NCBI GenBank assembly: GCA_036583965.1
Contig: JAZBQD010000093.1
Span: 50,867 to 114,866 of the forward strand
Reading direction: 5' to 3'
DNA: 64,000 bases
Origin: Prunella strophiata
Lineage: Eukaryota; Chordata; Aves; Passeriformes; Prunellidae
Of this stretch, positions 57,396-64,000 are shown piece after piece. The first letter of the stretch is position 1, and the number at the start of each line of letters is the position of its first letter. The position numbers were made by a program, and so were the translations under genes. The notes under the pieces are model-generated. The model did not search any database, was not told the DNA's origin, and was given only the letters and a program-made list of their open reading frames with translations.

Positions 57396-58180
57396 TTATA
57401 GCTTCGGCTCCAGAATCCCAGTGGTCGACCCCGAGTCTCTCCCAGGCACCTTCTGCCAAAGGCTCCAGGACAGACCATGATTCCCGGCTGCAGAGTAGAG
57501 CACATTCTTCACCTCTGGTCCCGTCCTGACTGGGCCAAGGGCTACTGCATGAGTGATCTCCTGCTTAATCTGGGTGAAGGCTTGCTGCTGTTCAGGGCCC
57601 CAGTGGAAATCATCAGGCCCGCGGTAATCCACTGTCAGTCTCTATTCTCCTCAGACTTACGCACTGGCCATATAGGGCTGTTGAAAGGTGAGTGAGTCTT
57701 GCTGACCACTCCTTGGCTCTCCAGTTTCCTCGAATCATCTCGTGAGTGGGAATCACAGAGTTTCTGTCGGTACGGTATTGCCGACAGTGTACTGTTGCTG
57801 TGGCGATTGGTACCTGTTGATCCTCAACTTTCAGCAGTCCCACAGCAGAGGGTTCGTCTGAGAGACCAGGCAAGGTATTCAGTTTCCTGATGTCTTCTGT
57901 CTCTATGGCAGCTATCCCAAAAGCCCAACGATACCCTTTGGGTCTTTTGAAATATCCATTTCGGAGGTAGTCTATGCCGAGAATGCATGGGGCCTCTGGC
58001 CAGTCACGATGGGGTGTTTCTTCTGCCAATCCTTTCCAGTTAAACTCACTTCAGCTTCCAGCACAGTCAGCTCCTGGGTTCCTCCTGTTACTCCAGCAAT
58101 AGAAATGGACTTTTCTCCTACATACCTTGATGGTATCAGGGTACATTGAGCGCCGGTGTCAACTAGAGCCTATATTCTTG
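57396..58180 (-). pseudogene. pol: Protease and internally deleted RT, family R provirus
   Basis: The protease active site LVDTGAQCTLI is readable near 58150-58172 with DTG intact. The frame at 57613-58029 has PCILGIDYLRNGYFKRP and then the RT start. After the finger motif SPIWPV (about 57670) the sequence jumps straight to the RT/RNase H connection (FHWGPEQQQAFTQIKQEI, 57396-57632). The palm with the YxDD site is therefore missing, an internal deletion of several hundred bases. Confidence 0.72.
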
Positions 58181-59960
58181 TGGGTCAGATGTGCCAGGCC
58201 ATCGGATCCACCAGTCCAGTAGATCCGATTGTCCCTTTTCCCCTACCTGGCTAGAGGCAGGGCCCCTCTATTCCTGGTTTTCATATACATTGCTCTCCTC
58301 CTGGGAATAGGTTCCTGAGGTCCCTTCAAGAGGATCAGTGATATCATCATTCCTGGGCTCTCTGTAGTTCTGTGCACAGGAGACTGGAGCAGTTTTGACT
58401 CTGGAAGAGTTTCTCGTGCTAGATGTCCCTCTTTTCAGTTCACGTACCCGGCTTGCTAAGGCTGAGGTGGGTTTTCCATCCCACTTCCCTCATATCTTCT
58501 CCATGCTCCTGAAGGAAGAACCAGAGGTTACCTCGTGGGAGTATCCTCTCTCCCTGGCTGGGGGGTGCCGGCTCTTAATAGCAGAGACTCTTGTTGGTTT
58601 CTGGCGAGATACGTGGATTTCTTCCTTGAGTTCCTTTCTTAGTCTCTGATGGTCCTCAATCAGGTTCCGGACTTGCTCAGCCAGACTTGTTTCCACGGCT
58701 GAGACATGGGTACGGAATGGGGCAGTAATAGTGTCCTCATACATTCTTAGTTTATTGGCCAAGATGCCCACTCTGGTCTGACCCTTCCCTCCATTGCAGC
58801 GTTGCCAGGTAGCGGGGAGACATCTCTGGTCCGAGCCGTGCAAATATTCAACCACATTTGTGATGTGCAGCTGGACACGATCTGGGCTCTTGGAAAACTC
58901 TCGTCTTCTGAGAAAATAATCTCTAACACAGCCAATCCCTCAGGCATTGGATACCTTGTTCCATGGTGTCCATCTTTTTGGTGCACTTGGAGATCCTCTT
59001 TGCACAGGTATCTCTCCTTCACCACCTTGTCGGCAGTCGCCGCCATGAGGATGAGAATTTCTTGGGTTTCCCGATGCCTGGTCAATGACCACCTCCCCGG
59101 GACAGCGATCCCAGTTGCCTGGCCTCGGTTCCATCCAGAATGTGGTCATTGGCAAATGCCGCGTCCCAAGGCCGTACAGCCAGTTCAGGATGGAAACTCG
59201 TTTGCCTGGCGGTGTGGTGGGGGAAATTCCCTCCGCAGGTCCCGAATCTCACTATGGAGCAAGAGCAGCGGGTGATGAGGGGGGTTAAATACTGCATCTG
59301 ACAATACAAATACTACTGAGGTGTGGAGTCGGGGGTCGCGGCTGGGGCTGGCATGCCATTCGTCATTCACTAGGGGTGTGGGGCTGATTGGGTGTCTCTT
59401 TGATTTCTTTCTTCTTCTGAACGGGTCAACTGCTACTGAGGGAAGTGTGGGTTGAGTTTGTTCTGGGGGTTCAGGTGATGGTCTGTGTGGAGATGCTAAG
59501 ATGGGTAATCTTTGGTTTCTTTCTCCGTGGCGGGGGCGGGCAACGATCTGCCTGGACAAACATATGGGTAAAAAATACTAGGGGGGGTGGGGATGCTTTG
59601 CTTTCTGTTCCTTTCTCTTCTGTGACAGTCTGCGTAGAAACCCCTGACGCTGTTGGCTAAAATGCTTTTGGGTCACTTTTCTCCGCTGTGAACATTCTAT
59701 GCAGAAGTTGTTTTCTTTCTTTGTTTTTTCCTCTGCCTCGAGAAAACGCTGCCATCATTCGCGGATGTAGGTTTATAGATTTCTCACATGGTGGGGGGTG
59801 TAACTGTGCAGAGGAAACAAAGCAAAACCACGGAAAGCCGGGTGATTGCTGTCCCTGGGCATTTAAGGGAACTTAATGGCCTTCAAATACTATAGTGGTC
59901 AGGCATGAAAGCCTGGAAGAACCGCTTTTACCTAAAAATGACCTCTCCCCAGGGGCTGGG
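58181..59960 (-). pseudogene. gag: gag-like region, family R provirus
   Basis: Minus-strand frames 58490-58855, 58747-59085 and 59185-59559 lie where gag should be. They have proline-rich, charged and coiled-coil-like segments (SLAEQVRNLIEDHQRLRKELKEEI), but I recognise no zinc knuckle or homology region. Assignment is by position. Confidence 0.55.
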
Positions 59961-60294
59961 TGCGATGTAAGGCCCCATATGTCGCAGCCTGACTAAGGAC
60001 ATGTAAACCAATTGAGTATAGAGGCCGAATGACATTCATTGTCGAAATCGGGAAAAAAAAGAGAGGTTAGTATTGTGATAAGGCATAATAAAAGCCCATA
60101 AAGCACATTATTTGGTTATACCATAGTCCTGGTCTACTCAGGAGCATTACAAGCGGCAGATAGTTGTTTCCCATGTGCGGAAAGATATAGAGAGTTAAGT
60201 ATAAAAACCCATGTAAGCATGCCTGAGCATCATGCTGATTAGTTGGTTCTTATAATACAAAATTGTATTTCTGACTTTTTTCAGTACCTTCAGG

Positions 60295-60313
60295 GCCCCA
60301 CGTTGGGCGCCCA
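60295..60313 (-). promoter_or_regulatory. Primer binding site, lysine type
   Basis: On the minus strand TGGGCGCCCAACGTGGGGC lies six bases inside the 5' LTR end. It matches the tRNA-Lys-1,2 primer site with one extra G. Confidence 0.8.
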
Positions 60314-60317
60314 AAAA

Positions 60318-60510
60318 ATTACTGGTTTGAAAGTAAAAACTAGTGAGACACTCTAAGTCAGAAATACAAGGCCTTGATGGCCATTAACAGAGCCATTAAC
60401 ATGAGAATCCCGCAGCAGGAGGTAAGAGATAAGGAGAACACTGCTTCCTCCCAGTTTTAAAAGTACAAGGAGATGGTAATAAAATACATCTCGCATTGCA
60501 ACCCAGGACA
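60318..60510 (-). repeat. 5' LTR of family R, internally deleted
   Basis: Contains the first ~50 and last ~145 plus-strand bases of the LTR. The junction AATACAA|GGCCTTGATGG removes about 316 bases present at about 55131-55447. The rest is almost identical to the 3' LTR. Confidence 0.88.
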
Positions 60511-60711
60511 ATATATTATAACCTAAAAATTATAAATATTGCATGTAGCATATCAGATTTTCAGTTCCTGGAAAGGAGGTTAAGGGGAATGCACCACCAC
60601 AATCAGTAACACTTCCTTTAAAACAACTGGATTCATTCTTTCAAAGTTTATGAAAAAATGTTTATTAGAATAGTAAATTGTTTCCATATAATTGTGCTCT
60701 TGTTTTCTTAG
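60511..60711. other. Intron end before the second SCAMP1 exon
   Basis: A/T-rich intron sequence with a pyrimidine-rich tract (CTCTTGTTTTCTTAG) as acceptor of the next exon. Confidence 0.7.
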
Positions 60712-60807
60712 CCTCCTCCAGGAAATGTGAGAATGACTCAAGTACCCAGTACCCAGCCAGCAATAATGAAACCAACAAAGAATCACTTCTTACACACAAA
60801 TTTCAAG
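60712..60807 (+). CDS. SCAMP1: Next SCAMP1 coding exon, last third altered
   Basis: Acceptor AG at 60710-60711, then 32 codons in phase 0, starting PPPGNVRMTQVPSTQPAIMKP, which fits SCAMP1 directly after the 702-779 exon (SDSRT | PPPG). The last ten codons (TKNHFLHTNFK) replace the usual eleven that follow MKPT. By nucleotide comparison with the remembered SCAMP1 sequence this needs about three small deletions that together keep the frame. The donor would be AAG|GTTGTC, a weak site. ERV sequence begins within about 10-20 bases. The exon may belong to a decaying gametolog or may contain sequence errors. Confidence 0.82.
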
Positions 60808-60814
60808 GTTGTCC

Positions 60815-63300
60815 CATGAGGGGTAAGGTAAAAAACCACCAAAGGAGCACCCAAAGGGTACACTTTTTAGCATTCTTCCACCAGCACGCTACTGACACTT
60901 ATGGCTTGTAAACACAGGGGGCGATCCCCACCGGGGTCCAGAAGTGTGACACATATCCACTGGTTTCTGGCCACCCTGCCCCAGGCCTGGTGTTAATACC
61001 CCATGAGAAGTATGACTACTTACATCCACAAATAACTGGAATGGCCTTTTGCATCTGGAGATTAAACACTGGGCTACGACAAGTGGTTTCTTTTAATTCT
61101 TTGTATCATGCCTCATATTGTTCTGCCATTTTAGCCTATTCGTAGTAAAGTTTCTCATATAGGAATTTTACATTCTCACTATAGCCTTCAATCCATGGTC
61201 TACAACACCCCATAACCTGATAATTGTCTGAGTCTCTCTTTTCATCTGTGGGGAGGGTAGAGTGATATTCCTGCTATCCTATTCAGGGTCTATCTCTTCT
61301 TGCCCCTTTTGTTAACCAGTGCCCTAGATATTTTACTTCGGGCTCAGGGAATTGATGTTTTGATTTTGAAGCCTTTAGTCCTTGAGGTCCCCCAAGAAAT
61401 TTAATAATGCTATAGTAACTTGGCCTTACCTCTTTTTCCCTTTGGACCAGCTACTAGTAAATCATATACTAACTCAGCCAACTTTGTTCCTTTTATAGGC
61501 ACGAACTGATTAACAACTGTTCGCAGCTGGACCAAACAGGTTCGGGTGATCCACACACCCTTGAGGCGGATGTCCACCTTAATGTTGCTCTCCTATTCGT
61601 ATCTGGGCTGTTCCTCCCATTGAAATGCAATATTTTCTACCTATCTTCTGCCAAAGGGCAGTCCAAAAGCATCCTTCAAATCAATCACACTGTACCGGTA
61701 TCCTCAGGAGACAGATTATTGTAGGCATAGTGTACGGATTTTGAGACCATAGAAAACAGTGTCTTAGTTCTCCTGTTTACGGCTCTCAAGATCTTGTACC
61801 CGCCTGTACTAACCATCAGTCTTTCGTACTGCGCCAGAATAGGGGTGTTGTTTTGTCTGGACATGCAGGTTTCCTAGTTCCTCTATTTTAGTTAATCCTC
61901 ATTACTGACTTCAAACGCCTCCTCCCTCTAAGGAAGAGTATAGTGCTTGACCTGGAATCGGTTCTCGTGCCTCGCAATCTCAATATGTATTGGCTCCATT
62001 TCGAACTGTCCTGTTCCCCTTAGTATCCATACTTTTGGGTCTTTTATTCTCATCTTCTCGTGGTTAAACTTATATAACTCACCATAAGTTGTGATTCCTG
62101 TGCAATTGACTTATTCCTATAGCACACCATCAGATCTCTCCCTCGTAATTTATAAACCCACCTCTTCAACCATTAGCAATTTCCCAAATAAAACCTAGTT
62201 TTTCAGACTCTACTTCCACCTTTGATAAAAGAAATACCTTAAAAGTTTTCTCTCCTTTTGCCCCACTATACCAACATAGTAAAATCTTAATCCTTCGCAC
62301 ACCCCTAGGGGCAATTGCTGAACTGTGCTTCGCTCAGCTTCTGAAGTCTACTAAATATTATTCTTTGCTTTTGGGGTCCCTATTTTTAATTTTATCAAGT
62401 GCTCTCTCGATGTATGGGACCTAAATTAAAAAGAAGGCCCCTGACACCTCTAAATCAATTCACCTGAAACAGCCTCTCATCTTTCATCCACTTTCATCCT
62501 CCTCTTACAGATTCTCTCTTAGGTGTCCTTTCTGTTTTACCTTAAAAACATTCTGGGGCAGCCCACTGATTACTTGAAAATTTTCCTTCCTTGGGGAGGG
62601 TTCTGTCTTTTTCGGGTTTGATGGTTCCTTACGTTTTACAGATCCTAAACCGTTCCTTGCTTCTGCGCCTCCTGCACCGTGGCTACCAAAACTTTCACTT
62701 GCACCTTTTGTTTCGCCTTGCCCTTCTCATTAAACCTTCTTGCTTCTCCCAAACATTCCTTTTCGCTTAGTCTTCTTCCCTCGCTTATCCTGCCGCCTCG
62801 CATCTCTCTCTCGTGCTCCCAGACCTTTCCACTCATCCCGCCCCATATTTACTTCATACAGTTCTCATCTACCTAGTCAGTTTTGCTTATTTCTCCACTA
62901 TTCCATACTCTACCCTACTACTTCCCCCTTAGCCCCCCTTCCTTTCCTTTTTTCCCCCCTTTTTTCCTTTTTTTCTTTTTTTTTTTTTCCCCCCTTTTCG
63001 CCTTCCCTCTTTTTTTTCTTTTCCTTCCCTTCTTTGCCCCCCCCCCTCTCCCCCCGAACCCCTACACAATGAGCTCTCGTTTTGGCCCATTTAATCTATC
63101 TTATCTTTAATGTGGCTTTGTTTCTTTTGTCCTGGAGATTTCGTTTTGCGGTTTCTAAGGTGGTTTTTTCCCGCCACTAACTGTCAGTTCGCTATGCCAA
63201 TAATCTTTGTCGGGAATTACCTCATGCAACCGAGCATTTGGTCTGTACCCCTAAGTTTCGAATATATCCCCCGTCTTGCGGGTCACCAAGATTGCCGCAC
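60815..63300 (-). mobile_element. Second, indel-rich copy of the class I provirus (pol, gag end, leader)
   Basis: Reverse-complement match to 43400 back to 32550 of the first copy, without the class II insertion. 60815-61720: RT/RNase H side. 61720-62400: RT start and protease. 62640-62836: gag end (the KQKVQVKVLVATVQEAQKQ frame is the same in both copies). 63060-63240: leader. 63280-63296: primer site (GGTCACCAAGATTG). The gag N-terminal two thirds are missing, and a C/T-rich tract stands there. Single-base insertions and deletions are frequent throughout. Confidence 0.82.
62900..63058 (+). repeat. Polypyrimidine tract
   Basis: About 160 bases of C and T runs. It occupies the place of the gag N-terminus in the second class I copy. 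The proline/phenylalanine-rich ORFs 62740-63110 are products of it. Confidence 0.88.
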
Positions 63301-64000
63301 GTTGTGTTCAGGATTTACACCCCACTTCAAATACCAGAACATAAGCAATTAGATGCTAGTCCAACAGCCTCATTTATTGATGGTGAGAGTTGTAATATTT
63401 TTTCTATTTGGAAACGAATGAGTGCACATTTTAGGTTTTTTTTATAGTCGGCGGATTGCAGCAACTTTTTTTTCTGCTAAGTGTCCACTAATGCTAGACT
63501 GGCAATACCTATAGGTTCTGTTAGAAATTGCTCCTTTTTTCTGTACATTGATACCACCATGACTATTCCGGTTTTAAGAGCTTTTCCTGTGTTCTATTGT
63601 GTGTAAGTTCCCAGCTGTTTTCTCCGGTCCAACTACAGTAGCTTTTACACCAGCTTCCATTACTTTTCTCACGTCATCTAATTCCGTCACCTTCCCCCTT
63701 CTCAAGTTGCTTACTTCTGTTTTTTGTGTTAGGGAGGAGAATCGGACATTTTTTTAAAAATTATCCGTAAAACCGTTTCATGGGGTCAGAGTAAGATCAG
63801 TTTAATTATTGATGTTGAATAAATTGTAATATTATAGGATTTTGGCTTTTTTGCTCTAATATTTAAAATGAATACTATCATTGTTTGTCTATGTTGGACT
63901 TAGCTTTAGTTTGGGATTTCATTTTTTTAAGTATTTGTCTATTTTTCGGTTAATTTAGAGTTTTTAGGCTAGAGCATAATATTTAAAATTCATGCAAACT
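63297..64000 (-). repeat. Probable 5' LTR and flank of the second class I copy
   Basis: Lies outside the primer site where the 5' LTR is expected. It is A/T-rich and similar in composition to the 3' LTR at 48059-48775, but alignment by eye is weak. It runs to the window edge. Confidence 0.4.

Larger units (their letters stand above)
55082..60510 (-). mobile_element. Provirus of family R without env, 5-bp flanks ATATA
   Basis: Full 3' LTR on the left (55082-55589), shortened 5' LTR on the right (about 60318-60510), and gag, protease, RT, RNase H and integrase remnants between them on the minus strand. Flanks ATATA (55077-55081 and 60511-60515) match, though the sequence is simple; the solo R LTR at 3281 also has a 5-bp duplication. 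The 5-bp duplication suggests a class III-like (ERVL-like) or related group, while the primer site is of lysine type, so the class is not settled. Confidence 0.88.

Noticed and set aside
62740..63110. Pro/Phe-rich ORFs
   Set aside because: Translation of a polypyrimidine tract.

Overview
The window is vertebrate nuclear DNA, almost certainly from a bird and most likely a passerine. It holds many CR1 LINE fragments with the typical avian CR1 reverse transcriptase and 3' end, plus densely nested class I, class II and class III-like endogenous retroviruses (ERVs). There are no bacterial genes and no CRISPR. Only two short host exons are recognisable. One at 702-779 and one at 60712-60807, both + strand and phase 0, encode consecutive pieces of the N-terminal NPF region of secretory carrier membrane protein 1 (SCAMP1). 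Everything between them is therefore one ~60 kb intron. SCAMP1 lies in a region syntenic to the avian Z, so the ERV load suggests a W-linked gametolog; that is an inference.

Layout. 1-3200: CR1 fragments and a solo LTR with a 6-bp target-site duplication (TSD). 3281-3773: solo LTR of family R. 3779-17010: a decayed minus-strand class I-like provirus (env, integrase, RNase H, RT and protease remnants), split by LTR X (itself carrying LTRs nested to five levels), LTR Y and LTR W. 17012-23572: more nested LTRs, a CR1 split by a 1.4 kb LTR, about 1 kb of plain intron and a G/C-rich LTR. 23573-27925: a long CR1 (endonuclease and RT) split by an LTR, then a CR1 in the opposite direction. 28130-32331: LTR nests, including an LTR that inserted into its own family and was then tandemly amplified. 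32513-48775: a + strand class I (gamma-like) provirus with tRNA-Trp primer site, gag, amber stop, pol, an unexplained cysteine-rich ORF and a broken env. A younger minus-strand class II provirus without env (34309-41239) interrupts its gag. 48776-55081: LTR nests, a GA-rich satellite, an inverted LTR pair and a CR1. 55082-60510: a minus-strand provirus without env, with a lysine-type primer site and a shortened 5' LTR. 60800-64000: a second, indel-rich minus-strand copy of the class I provirus, starting a few bases past the second SCAMP1 exon.

No retroviral element here looks able to replicate: every pol or gag carries stops, frameshifts or catalytic substitutions. The least decayed is the class II provirus (LTRs differing at about 8 of 438 positions). 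The order of events can be read from TSDs and nesting. LTR family letters (R, U, V, W, X, Y, Z, S, T, etc.) are labels made up for this report.
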